From Merluccius polli (lineage: Eukaryota; Chordata; Actinopteri; Gadiformes; Merlucciidae): a DNA stretch of 64,000 nucleotides. The position numbers were made by a program, and so were the translations under genes. The number at the start of each line of letters is the position of its first letter. Positions within the stretch are counted from its first letter, which is position 1. Under the pieces are notes generated by a model, which was not told the origin of the DNA, made no database searches, and saw only the letters and a program-made list of their open reading frames with translations. This document shows, piece after piece, positions 10,205-19,753 of the stretch. The stretch spans positions 435,001 through 499,000 of the forward strand of contig JAOPHQ010004265.1 in the NCBI GenBank assembly GCA_030340625.1. Reading direction: 5' to 3'.

Positions 10205-10494
10205 GTAAGTTATCAAGTGTCTGAAGTATGTAGGTTACTAAGCGTCTGAAGTAGGTCAGTTACTAAGTGTCTGAAGTATGTAAGTTACTAAGCATCTGAA
10301 TAATGTAAGTTACTAAGTGTCCGAAGTACGTCAGTTATTAAATATCTGAAATATGTAAGTTACTAAGTGTCTGAAGTACGTCAGTTACTAAATATCTGAA
10401 ATATGTAAGTTACTAAGTGTATGAAGTATGTCAGTTATTGCATGTCTGAATTATGTAAGTTACTAAGTGTCTGAAGTATGTCAGTTATTGCGTG
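10205..10494 (+). repeat. 25-bp minisatellite, 11 full copies
   Basis: Units of GTAAGTTACTAAGTGTCTG plus AAGTAT begin at 10205, 10230, 10255 and so on to 10455, each exactly 25 bp, with a partial unit from 10480. In the later half units beginning GTAAGTT and GTCAGTT alternate, giving a 50-bp higher-order period. There are no indels between copies. Confidence 0.95.
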
Positions 10495-10640
10495 TAACGC
10501 GTTACATAATAACTTACTGTAACCACATATTTGTCTGTTACAAGGTAATGTAACACATTACTGTTCAAAATTCAGTAAACACATTACAGTTAGTTACTAA
10601 TCAAACAATGTTCTTACTTGCGTTACATAAGTTCTTCAAT
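10494..10640. mobile_element. Probable DNA-transposon remnant (GTAACGCGTTAC type)
   Basis: The 12-bp palindrome GTAACGCGTTAC at 10495-10506 is followed by repeated TAAC/GTTAC words (GTAATGTAACACATTAC, ACATTACAGTTAGTTACTAA). This pattern is familiar from hAT-type element ends in fishes. No complete inverted-repeat pair or target duplication was found. Confidence 0.4.
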
Positions 10641-10644
10641 TATC

Positions 10645-11860
10645 TGCATAATGCGCAGACAGAAATAAAACATAATGTGACTTTTCATGCAGGCTTGCGC
10701 AACAATCGCCTGATGTCTTGTTATGGATTGCAACAAAAAACATCATAATATATGTTTATAAAACATCAAATCACATATCATTACCATTATTAGGCCTACC
10801 AAGTTTACCTAGTCTACAATGTCCCGGCCCCCGTATCAAAAAAAGAATATGCACACATTACTTATTTAGGCTACGCTATTTCAGTTTGTCGTGCAATGTT
10901 AATTTTTATTATTATATAATTATATGAAAGAACAAATAATAACGAATGATGCAGTTGAGAACTCCACTCTGCGCTTATGGTGATGTGTGTCCGAGTTTTA
11001 TAGGCTTTATTGTAAAATTTGAGAGACATATTCATTTCAGGGACAAGTCTACACAAGTATTATAATGATATGAAGGAATATATAACAACAAATCAAGCAG
11101 TTCAACAAATCAAGCACTGTGCATATGACGACGTGTGTCCGACACAACCACACACACTTCATGGTTAAAGTTAGCTGCTAACTAAACTGTCAAACATCAT
11201 GGATGCATTTTAGAGAATGCTAAACATGCGTTTTTCCACATGGCGATGATTAAAAATGAACTGGAGTAGAACAAGACAACGATGCTTCAATTCTCTATCA
11301 ATCCTGGCAATAGAGTCGGAACTCGTCGGAGACCTGGACTTTAATGATAGTGGAGGAGTTTGAGGAGAAAGGTCAGAGTTTGAGGAGAAAGACCATTGCT
11401 GTCCTTGCAGCAAGCGAGCTTCCGACTATCGTGTTACTGAATCCGTTAAATATGCACTTCTGTTACATCATGTAAACAAACTACGAGATAACTCCTCATT
11501 TCAACTACATTAATCAGCCGTTCCTCGTACATGACACCGTGTGCTACAGTGCTTTCAACGAGAGCGACAGGAAGTAAATAGAAACAGGGTGTCCGACAAA
11601 CGTTCAGCTCAAAGCGTCACGCCGTATTGCGCTGCACAGCGCTGCGTTGCTAGTGGCCAATTAGGACATTCCAATAGACAACAAAGCAATCGAACTGATT
11701 GTAGCAGTTGTTTCCTGCCACACACCACATAAGTGGCTTTTGCTGGGCCCCTCTGACACAAGACACAGGTAGTTGTTTGAGAATATCCATTTATTGGAAA
11801 TGGCAAGATGGTGCAAGCCGAGCAGATGTAATGTGCTGTCATTACAGTGGCTCTCTCCTG
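10645..11860. other. Intergenic sequence with diffuse similarity between subregions
   Basis: GGTGATGTGTGTCCGAGT near 10979 and GACGACGTGTGTCCGACAC near 11129 look like two diverged copies of one short segment about 150 bp apart. No coding signature or clean transposon ends. Confidence 0.4.
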
Positions 11861-11861
11861 A

Positions 11862-11984
11862 GTGTGTGTGTGGTGATAGCTGGTTTATCCTGGGTGCCTT
11901 GATTGCTCTGCACCACAGGTGTACAGCCCAGTCAGTCTGACTGGGGCCAGGTGAGGCTGTAAACCAGCTATCAACAACACACAC
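11862..11984. repeat. Foldback with nested palindrome
   Basis: The left arm at 11862-11887 (GTGTGTGTGGTGATAGCTGG then TTTA) is near-complementary to the right arm at 11960-11984 (TAAACCAGCTATCAACAAC then ACACAC). Inside the loop, CCCAGTCAGTCTGACTGGG at 11927-11945 is a perfect 19-bp palindrome with a single central T. It may be part of a larger decayed element. Confidence 0.7.
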
Positions 11985-12149
11985 TCCACTTACCAACAAC
12001 ACGAGGCTGTCCTCCAAGAGTTTGTGCCCAGGGGCCTCTGCATTCATAGTCCAACTTTGGGTATAAAACAAAAATTGTATAAAGAAAAAAAAAGTATAAA
12101 GACATCGAAAATCTGTTTGAAGGAATTTTAAAGGTTAAAAATGTACCGA

Positions 12150-12450
12150 GTCTCACAGAAATGGCCAGACTGTTTTGCAGCATTCCCATTATAAAATACA
12201 ATATTTGAATGAAGTTGAATATTTTAAAGTCTGAAATAATTTAATAAGAAAAGTAATGGGGCACAATTCCAAGCCAAGATGGATATTTTAAAGTGTGAAT
12301 GGAGTCTGTAGGTGAAAAAATGTGGGAAGAAATAGGTGCTGAAGTTTGTAGAGAATCATAAAGAAAGAAAGAATAAAACCTAAGAAGAACATAAGTTGAG
12401 CGCTGCCTTGCAGCACTCACCTAATAAAAAAATCTCACTATAATCTTGCT
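12150..12450 (+). other. Possible decayed transposon segment
   Basis: The strings AATAAAACCTAAGAAGAAC and GCGCTGCCTTGCAGCACTCA seem familiar from fish dispersed repeats but I cannot name the family. GCTGCCTTGCAGC is a small foldback. It abuts the putative LTR. Confidence 0.25.
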
Positions 12451-12457
12451 TGACGAC

Positions 12458-12845
12458 TGTGACGACCCTACCCATTCCTGCCTTGGTTGGTTATTGCATT
12501 TCAGTTGCAGGCCTGGTAGAGTAGGTTTGTTAACTCAACCTAATGCACCTGATGCTAAACAGGGGTATATGAGAACTGTCTCCCTGCCGGCTTAAGCCCC
12601 ATGTCCATGATAAGTGTGGGCGCCAGCTTGGTTGGGCATTGGAGACTGCCATGTGTAGGCACTAGGCTAGCTAGGTTAGGCGTTGGAGACTGCCTGTGTA
12701 GGCGCCAAGCTAGGCTAGCTAGGTTAGGCATTGGAGACTGCCTGTGTAGGCGCCAGGCTGGGCTGAACCGCGCATTAATAATTTTAAACCTGTGTATTAA
12801 TAATTTTAATTTTCGCGGACATAATATCGGATTGGAAAATGATCA
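12458..12845 (+). mobile_element. Putative LTR (solo or 5' LTR of a truncated element)
   Basis: The 388-bp segment starts TGTGACGACCC and ends GATCA, giving TG..CA termini. Two bases later comes TGGCGCC (12848), the start of a lysine-tRNA-type primer binding site; the following bases match that consensus only partly. Inside are a GGGTATATGAG promoter-like string and AT-rich ATTAATAATTTTAA near the 3' end. No second LTR or internal coding region is visible downstream. Alternative: coincidence of motifs. Confidence 0.35.
12614..12768 (+). repeat. Tandem repeat of about 44-48 bp, 3 copies, inside putative LTR
   Basis: TTGGAGACTGCC begins at 12639, 12683 and 12731. Each copy carries TGTGTAGGCRCYARGCT plus GGCTAGCTAGGTTAGGC. 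The spacing of 44 then 48 bp shows a small indel between copies. Confidence 0.9.
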
Positions 12846-12869
12846 GTTGGCGCCGAGCGTTGTTGAAAG

Positions 12870-14100
12870 GTCAGTGTGAAAGTTGAACATATTTGAACTC
12901 TGGGCGACGCCAAAATAGGCTCCTCCATGCTTGGCACTCAGCTTGGCCGAACGTGGATCTTGAAGCGCCTCAGCACGGCGCTAGGTTGAGCTCCGATGCC
13001 TTCCCATAGGGAATGCATTGCAACGCTGACACTGGGCTCTTTTTAAACTTGTTACAGACATGGGGCTTCACTCTCTATCTCTCTCGGGGCTCTCAGACAA
13101 GTATCTATCTCTGCAGACCGGAGCCACACAAGTAGGAGGCACTAATATCGCTCTTGCAAGTGGGAGGGGCTTTGGTAAAATCAAATTGGCAAAAATCATG
13201 TCACAATTAGTTGTTGAGGGGCCCCTCTGAAATACCCTGTATCGTAGGATACATTTAATTAATTAGATTACAAAAAATACAACTCGCCATTGTAGTTTGT
13301 ATGTAATTCATAATTTTTACAATTGTAATACTCTTTTACAATATTCTTTGTGTTCTTCCTTTCTATCCTTGACTTTCGTTTGTCTGTACTACTACTGTTC
13401 AGCTTTTCCGTACTTTAGCTCTATCCAGACATGTACGTATCACTTCTAAAGTCTTCATTTAAACCCCTCTTTTTCTTTATTGGTATTTTTAAATATTATT
13501 GGTTTATTTACTGATTTCATCCAATTTATATTGTAAGGCAATTGTTATTGCAGTCTTCAAATCTACACCTCACACACTTAACTGAGCTAATAACCCTGAA
13601 ACCCTGAGATGTTTGAAGCATCATAACCCTGCAATAAAGTGGGCTACCAAAAAAAGGTTGGTTTGCTGGTTGATCACGTTGCGATCCATCAACTTCTCTC
13701 ATCATCAGCGATCAATCAAGGTCAAGTATGATTTTGTGTCATGTGTGGGTATTCAGATGGCTGTAGTGACCAATCCTAGATCCACGGGTCCTATTGCAGT
13801 GTGGGCAGTTGTGGGTCTATTGCTCAAGGTCTATCAATCTATTATCTACCCATTCGTCTATCTTTTTGTCAGTCCATCCCTTTCTTTTCTTCTCCCTCTC
13901 TATCATCCATCTTACATTTCTAATTTCTATATTGTGTGAACTTTAATGTTTTTGCAGTGTGTGCCTTTTAAATCAGATGTCTCTCTGAACAGAATGGGGT
14001 TTCACAAAACTAAATGAAAATCAAATTCACTGCAAGTTTATTTCCCACACAGGATACCCCGACACGTGCATTTGATTTGGAGATTTTGAACATAAACACA
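12870..14100. other. Intergenic or element-internal sequence, no gene recognised
   Basis: From 12900 to 13250 the sequence is GC-richer (GGCGACGCC, CACGGCGCTAGG) and may be remnant internal sequence downstream of the putative LTR. From 13250 it is AT-rich, with a degenerate TCTA/TCCA tract near 13830-13900. Confidence 0.4.
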
Positions 14101-14108
14101 GTCGGAGT

Positions 14109-14429
14109 CTAAACAAAGTTCCACATCTTCTCAGTACTGATCAAGAAGGGTTCCTTGTCCTCATCACCCTCCTGCATCTCCTGCCGCTCCTTCAAGGCCA
14201 CCTGCCTGTCCTCCTCATCCATCCAAAACGTTGGCCCTGTAAATTTGCCACTGAACAAATCGTTGTTGCTGTGTATCCAGAGCACAGCCATGTGGAGGTC
14301 TGTTATTATGCTGAGCTCCTGCTTGGACAACACTCCTGCTTGGACAACACACAACACCTGAGTAACATTTAAGTGACAGACGACCTTATCCACCAAGATT
14401 CTTGGGAGTTCTGGAAAAGGGAAAAACAT
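14109..14429 (-). pseudogene. Unidentified 106-codon frame, possible gene fragment
   Basis: The minus-strand frame has gene-like composition, unlike the surrounding low-complexity frames. Its middle reads DLHMAVLWIHSNNDLFSGKF, then TGPTF, and it ends with an acidic stretch (EMQEGDEDKE) and PFLISTEKMWNFV. The spacing D-x-H-x-A-x-x-W-I-x-x-N-x-x-x-F-x-G resembles, from memory, the segment preceding the hinge in SMC5-family chromosome maintenance proteins. I hold this weakly. An 18-bp repeat (CTGCTTGGACAACACTCC / CTGCTTGGACAACACACA) lies within it at about 14319-14353. It could be a processed pseudogene fragment, a single exon or chance. Confidence 0.3.
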
Positions 14430-14456
14430 CTACAAACAGTCTGCTGATTATTCCAT

Positions 14457-14491
14457 TTATTCCAGCATACTCCCAAAGTATGCTGGAATAA
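14457..14491. repeat. Perfect 14-bp hairpin
   Basis: TTATTCCAGCATAC (14457-14470), 7-nt loop TCCCAAA, GTATGCTGGAATAA (14478-14491). AT/GC-mixed perfect stem without a T run. Confidence 0.9.
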
Positions 14492-14900
14492 TTGAAATTC
14501 TACAGAATTTCATACAATAGTATCTATGCCAGAAACAGTTAAATATATGATGAATGCAAATTGTGTACATACATTACATACTACATATATATTACATATA
14601 ATAAGTACATCAAAACAAATAATGTGGGCTTATATTAGTAGAACATATAACTGTATCCAATAAGTAATTTAAAGAAAAATGTAATGTGGGGTTATATTAG
14701 TAGGACATTAGATAACTGTATCCGAGTACAAAGTACAAAAATGTATATTTAATTGTTAAGTTAAAAAACGTTTTGGACCATACTGTACATTTGTAAACCA
14801 ACAGCATGACAACAAACAGCGTGGGACAACAAGCGTGACAACAAACCCCATGATGAAGTTGTTTGTCACAAGGTGTCAGTTTTCATGGATTTTAACCTTC
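14492..14900. other. AT-rich intergenic sequence with a short duplication
   Basis: GTGGGCTTATATTAGTAGAA near 14623 and GTGGGGTTATATTAGTAGGA near 14686 are two diverged direct copies, each followed by CATA/CATTAGATAACTGTATCC. GACAACAAAC/AGCGTG words repeat at 14807-14846. No gene. Confidence 0.6.
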
Positions 14901-15065
14901 TTTTTTTTTTTTTAATTTTCTCACTTTAGGTTTTGTTTATTTTCATTTAAGTCACATTAACAACATACACATTGTACATGGATGAAAAAAAAGAGCTCTT
15001 GTGCTATATAATGATCATTAGGTTAAAGATCAACATCCAAAAAAATAAAGTTTTTGTACGTGAGA

Positions 15066-16130
15066 TCAAGTCACATTAAAGGGATGGGTGACAAACCAGG
15101 GTAAGGCTGGAATAGTTTTAACTGACATCTTATCTGAGACCTTATTCCAGATATTCTGATTTTCATTGTAAACCTCTGCAAATTTAGCAGCGGCTTTTTC
15201 TTGGGAAATTGTTTCCAAAAAGGACTGCAGCCACAGGTCTGCATTCAATGTGTCTGCACATTTCCAATTAAGAGCAATTAGTCTTTTAGCTGTCATATAA
15301 CCAGTTGTTAATATTAGTTTACTGTGTTTATGCCAGGCGCCCTCTACTGTGTAATTAGGAAGACACATCAATGAATCACACTGTACTGTACAACCAATAA
15401 TCTTCCTAAGAGATTGAGTGACAATTTCCCAAAAGTACAAAGTTATAATTGATCATTTTGTTCTAAACTGATTTTGAAACTTTGTGACGCTTCTTCCAGA
15501 TAGAATACCACTCATTAGAGTCCAGGGATACGGCTAAGTCCATCTGCCAGTTCCTTTGAATGGCACTCCATCTGTTAGACTTGCTATTGTTCAACATTTT
15601 ATAAATACTATTTTCCCTATTATTGTCTGTAATAATTATTATTTTTCAGTCAATTTTGGTATGGTCATGTTCTCTCAGAGGAATGTACTTAATTGGGATC
15701 TGATTTGCATATAAAAAGTCTTTGTTTTCATACCATATTTGGCTTTTATTTCATTAAAGGTTTGTAGCTTTCTACCATGAGGGGTTCTTAAATCATCCAG
15801 GGTTTCGATACCTCTCGATACACATTCAGCGTTCAGGGTTTACCTCTTAGGGTGAATCTATAATCATTCCAAAGAGGTAATTTGGGAGGGTTTCTCTCTC
15901 TAAAACTGATCATATTTGGGAGTGTTGTGACAATCTGTTTTTACTAATGGGTCCATACCACAACCCTTGCAAAGGTACCAGCAATGTTATACTTGTATAC
16001 ATCTGGAAGACCAAGACCAGCGTATTCTCCAATCAACCTGTAATTTACTGTGATTTGAGAATGACTCCAAGGGACTTCATTCCATCCGGTGTCCATTTAA
16101 AAGGCAAGTTCTGAAAAAAGTTATACTGCA
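15066..16130 (-). pseudogene. L1 ORF2 C-terminal region (broken)
   Basis: The last 124 codons (15066-15440) include TAKRLIALNWK, the conserved L1 ORF2 tail with its characteristic ALNWK near 15270, and LWLQSFLETISQEKAAAKF. Further upstream on the coding strand, frames shift but still read NLPFKWTPDGMKSLGV (about 16060-16110), VNYRLIGEYAGLGLPD and RNPPKLPLWNDY, all typical of the segment after the RT domain. Several stops and frameshifts occur. Confidence 0.8.
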
Positions 16131-17670
16131 GTGTATATTAAGGGTAAAGCCTCTGACTTGTTCCAGTTAACTTAGCACAGAACTTGCCTTTTGTACTCAT
16201 GGTTGCTTGCGGGTCAGTCAATGTCAGTAAGATCTCACCCGCAACAAGGCTTATTTTCATTTTGGTTGTAGGAGTAGCTACAGCTACACCTTTAATATTC
16301 AGGTCATTCCTAATCAGTGAGGCTAATGGTTTGAGCGTTAGGACTCAAAGGGTTCGGGGGAATAAACCAGGCAAGTCACGGAAAGTCTTTTTTCTTTTTT
16401 CAGTCTCTTGGGCCGACACCTAGTGCCGCAACCCCGCTGTCCACTCGGACACAATAATAATCGCACGGTACAATCATTCACATGGCATACAGATAGGTTC
16501 AGTAATCCTGCCAGTCCTAGAGCGCTGGACCTGGCCTCACTGTAGGGGCAGAGCAGAAAAAATATGAGTACATATAAAGTCTATTACTCATTACTCTGAC
16601 CTCTCACAGCTGCGTCGATTCCCGTGATTGAGCCGCCCCGCGACCCCTTGCTCGCAGCCGACGCTAAACCACGCCCCCTCACACCACAGCAACACTGCCA
16701 AGTTGAGAGTTGTATATCAGAAGCATTCAATACAATGGCATTGGTGGAGACTAACTCTGGGAGATGTGTACAACAAGGATACTTGTTTAAAGTTAGGGCC
16801 AAATCCAAATTTGTTTAAAACTCTGAAAAGGTATTGCCACTCTACCAGATCAAAGGCCTTTTCGGTGTCCAGGGACACTGCTATGGCAGGCTGTGATGCT
16901 GACTTATGGCGCATTTTCACTAGCACGGTACGGCCCGGCACGGTACAGTTCGGGTCTGTTTCCATTACAACTGAGTACCATATAGTACCTCCTCGATGTG
17001 GGCAGGGTCGTCATAACACGGCTGCACGAAACTGCCGTGAGGTCATTTACACCGCGCCAAGCCACGCACAAAACCTGGACCTCCTCAACCGACCATGGCG
17101 TGGATTTTTTCTGCAAAGGGATTTTCTCGTGTTCGAAGTGTAGTCGAAGAGCAGGGGGGTTTTAAAAAGTGGTGGGGTCGAGTCTTGTGTTTATTTACAG
17201 TCTGGTCGGTCGTTGCGCGCTTATGACGCTTCCAGTGACGACACTCGTCGGCCAATCAGTGGAAAGCAGTCGGCTGACGTCACGTTTTAGTATCGCTTCG
17301 GCTCGCTTGGAACCAGGGCTGAGACGATACCAAAATAGTACCTGATACCAGGTACTATGTGCTAGTGGAAACACGCAAATACCGTGCCGTGCTGTGTCGT
17401 ACCGTGCTAGTGGAAATGTGCCATTAGTGCTATGCAGTATGTGCATTACTTTTCTCAAATTGTCTGCTATTTGCCGTGACCTGACAAAACCAATTTGATC
17501 AATATAAATAATCTTAGATAGGATGTTTTGCCATACATTTTTGCTTCTGATTTTATGAGGGAGATTGAGCAATAGCTTCTACATAGCATATGGTCTCTGT
17601 TAGGTTTAGGCAGCACTGTGATTAGTTGAGGCTTGAATAGACGCAGGAAAAAATTCCTGGCTGTCAAACA
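16131..17670 (-). pseudogene. L1 ORF2 reverse-transcriptase domain (broken, interrupted)
   Basis: Coding-strand order: TVLPKPNRD and CRSYCSISLIKSEAKMYGK (about 17530-17620), DQIGFVRSRQIADNLRKVMH (about 17430-17500), then a foreign insertion (16907-17423), then AVSLDTEKAFDLVEWQYLF (about 16815-16880), then RNDLNIKGVAV and KISLVAGEILLTLTDPQ (about 16180-16320). The catalytic YADD box appears degraded to VAGE. The part between 16370 and 16690 does not translate as RT and may hold a further small insertion or be heavily diverged. Confidence 0.8.
16907..17423. mobile_element. PIF/Harbinger-like MITE inserted in L1
   Basis: The 517-bp element has inverted ends TGGCGCATTTTCACTAGCAC (16907) and, read inward from the other end, TGGCACATTTCCACTAGCAC. 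Direct TTA sits on both sides (16904-16906 and 17424-17426). Short inverted ends and a 3-bp TTA/TWA target are the hallmarks of PIF/Harbinger. The ends carry repeated CGGTACGG/CCGTGCC words. No transposase frame is present. The element splits the L1 RT domain between RQIADN and EKAFD. Confidence 0.9.
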
Positions 17671-18271
17671 ACCAATGGTTTCCCTTATCTCGTCTTGATA
17701 TATTTCCCTTTCCAGATTGTTTTTGTCCTCTTCAGATAGTTTGGGTATGTTTAATTTGCTGAAGAAATTGTCAAAATCAGATTAGGTTGAAGTTATATCA
17801 GCTAAGTAAAGTGATCTGTAAAATTCCTGAAATGTATTGTTTATATCCTGGAGAGTGAAGAGTATCAGGCCAGTCTGTGACTTTATTGCAGAAATTAATC
17901 ATGATTCCTAGCTTTTTGCAACCTGTGGGCCAACAGCCTCCCTGCCTTGTCTCCCTCCTCAAAGTATTATTAATTGGTATAGATCAAATTCAGTTATTTA
18001 TTCATTACATCTTTGACGTGTCATTTTGATTTCAACAGGTCTGTATACATCTGGTTGTTCTTTGGATCAGTCTTATGTGCTGAAGTCTGACACTTTTCTA
18101 GAGTATATTATCTAACCTCTCTGCTCTCATCTTTTTTTGATTAGATGCAAAACTGGTGACATCCTCTGCATGTTACTTTGTAGGCTTCCCACACTGATGC
18201 ATAGAACTCTACAGAGTCACTATTAACCTTAAAGAAATTAAGTATTTCAGTCATGATATGTTCATCTTAAG
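17671..18271 (-). pseudogene. L1 ORF2 spacer between endonuclease and RT (degenerate)
   Basis: Continuous with the LINE on both sides. Coding-strand translation is broken by many stops, though short words typical of the EN-RT linker are seen. No separate element boundary observed. Confidence 0.6.
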
Positions 18272-19085
18272 TTAAAGTGAATTGTTCAGCTTCCACATAG
18301 TGGGTCTGATGTGATGCATGGAGGGCGAGAACGTCAGGTTAATTGGGTAGTGGTCACTGTATATCATATTATGTATTTCTGTTTCCCAGACATTGGCACA
18401 CATTGGCAACACATCTGTGTGGCCCAAAACATCTATTATTGGGTATGTTTTGTGAGGGTTAGAGTAAAATGTGTAATTTCTAGTTTCTGGATTCATCACC
18501 CTCCAGACACCCGACAGCCCTGCATTCCTGCACATGACTACCAGTGCTGTAGAAATACACTCATGAGATAGAAGAGGCCTCCCGCTCCAGGGATGGGTTG
18601 GGAACAGCATTGAAATGACCACCCATAATAACTGGCCTGCATTCATACTGAGACAAAACAGTGTTACAATTACTGAAAGGGGGTTAACATTTGGCCCATT
18701 AACATTCACAGTAACCACAGGTACATTGTATAAAAGACAATCCAAAAGGACATATCTACCTTCTGTATCACTGTTCTGAATAAAATATCTGACCCAGCCA
18801 TTTTTGTTTTAATTTAATTGCTTCAGATGGCATACGATGGGTTTCCTGTAGAAGTGCAATCTCTGTTTTAAGGTTTGTTAGATGGTTTTGTATTCTGGAA
18901 AGTTTCACTGGATTATTTAAACCACCACTGTTCCATGACTTGACTATCACTTTGTTTAGTATAGCAAATACGGTAAAAAAGAAAAGTCCCTTTGTGCATA
19001 GAGAAAAGACAAAATCGAAACTAAAAAACAGGAAACGGGAAAAGGCAATCACCAAAAGAACCAACTGGTTCATGTAAACAAACAA
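18272..19085 (-). pseudogene. L1 ORF2 endonuclease domain (broken)
   Basis: The N-terminal piece (18768-19085) contains IVKSWNSGGLNNPVK and LKTEIALLQETHR, the SWN-GLN and LLQETH motifs of L1 AP-endonucleases. After a frameshift (GGHFN is visible in another frame, in place of the usual GGDFN), the piece at 18272-18745 carries VWRVMNPETRNYTFYSNPHK, a short gap, then IIDVLGH and IYSDHYPINLTF, with the SDH catalytic motif preserved. At least one frameshift and several substitutions make it non-functional. Confidence 0.85.
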
Positions 19086-19267
19086 ACAAACTAAAAGTCA
19101 ACCTGAACAAGAAACGTCTCCATTAAAAAACATTACATTATTTAACCCTTGGTTGCAGTTGCGCTAAGATACATATAGTACAACCATAAAATGTATACAT
19201 TATCACAAGTGCAGAGAAATTATTTTCTGTGCACTTCATTTAGTAGAAAGTTAGTGGCAGTCAGTCA

Positions 19268-19753
19268 TTGTTACTCGAAACTGATACCAGGGATAAGATG
19301 ACGAAGACCAGCTCTGGCCTGGCTGTCGCTCTCATAAGTGTAGCACTGTCCATCGATGGTGACGATGAGTCTCGCCGGAAACACCAGGCTGAAGGGGATG
19401 TTTCGTTGAAAAACCGGTCTGATGGAGTTGTATTGCTTTCTCTTATTGACCACATCTGCAGAGTAGTCCTGGTAGCTGGAGAAATGTTGGGATTTGTACG
19501 TCAGACCTTTCGCCTTCTGTGCTGCTTAGAGGATGCGCTGCTTGTCCTCGAACCAGAGTAGTTTCAGGATGATGGTGCGGGCTTTGCCCCCGTCACCGGG
19601 CTTAGGTCCGATTTGATGCACACGCTCGAGCTCAGGGCCAGGTTGGTCACCAAGGGTCTGCAGGACACTATTGAGCAGGTCAGTGGTAAACTGCTTAATA
19701 TCTCCCCCTTCAATGTTTTCAGGTATGTGGACGATTCGTAGATTACTTCTCAT
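19268..19753 (-). pseudogene. L1 ORF1 C-terminal half (broken)
   Basis: One frame with a single internal TAA. The first part reads NLRIVHIPENIEGGD, then LERVHQIGPKPGDGGKARTI and LLWFEDKQRIL (RNA-recognition domain of L1 ORF1p). After the stop come VNKRKQYNSIRPVFQRN and IPFSLVFPARLIVTIDGQ (C-terminal domain). ORF1p is the RNA-binding chaperone of L1 particles. The N-terminal coiled coil is absent, matching 5' truncation of the insertion. Confidence 0.85.

Larger units (their letters stand above)
14901..19753 (-). mobile_element. 5'-truncated L1-clade LINE, with nested insertion
   Basis: A degenerate L1-type retrotransposon lies on the minus strand. Its 3' end is marked by a T13 run (14901-14913, the poly-A tail on the coding strand). 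Upstream come the ORF2 C-terminal region, reverse transcriptase, AP-type endonuclease, an inter-ORF gap and the C-terminal half of ORF1, in the correct L1 order. The coiled-coil N-terminus of ORF1 and the 5' UTR are missing, consistent with 5' truncation near 19753. I could not identify target-site duplications. Stops and frameshifts throughout show the copy is dead. Confidence 0.85.

Noticed and set aside
10205..10494. Regular 25-bp repeats considered as a CRISPR-like array
   Set aside because: Units are contiguous with no spacers and the DNA is vertebrate; it is a minisatellite.
16319..16365. tRNA-like SINE head on the plus strand (GGCTAATGGTTTGAGCG, then GGTTCGGGGG)
   Set aside because: Most of the same bases translate on the minus strand as expected L1 ORF2 residues (LTLKPLASLIRND), which explains them better in context.
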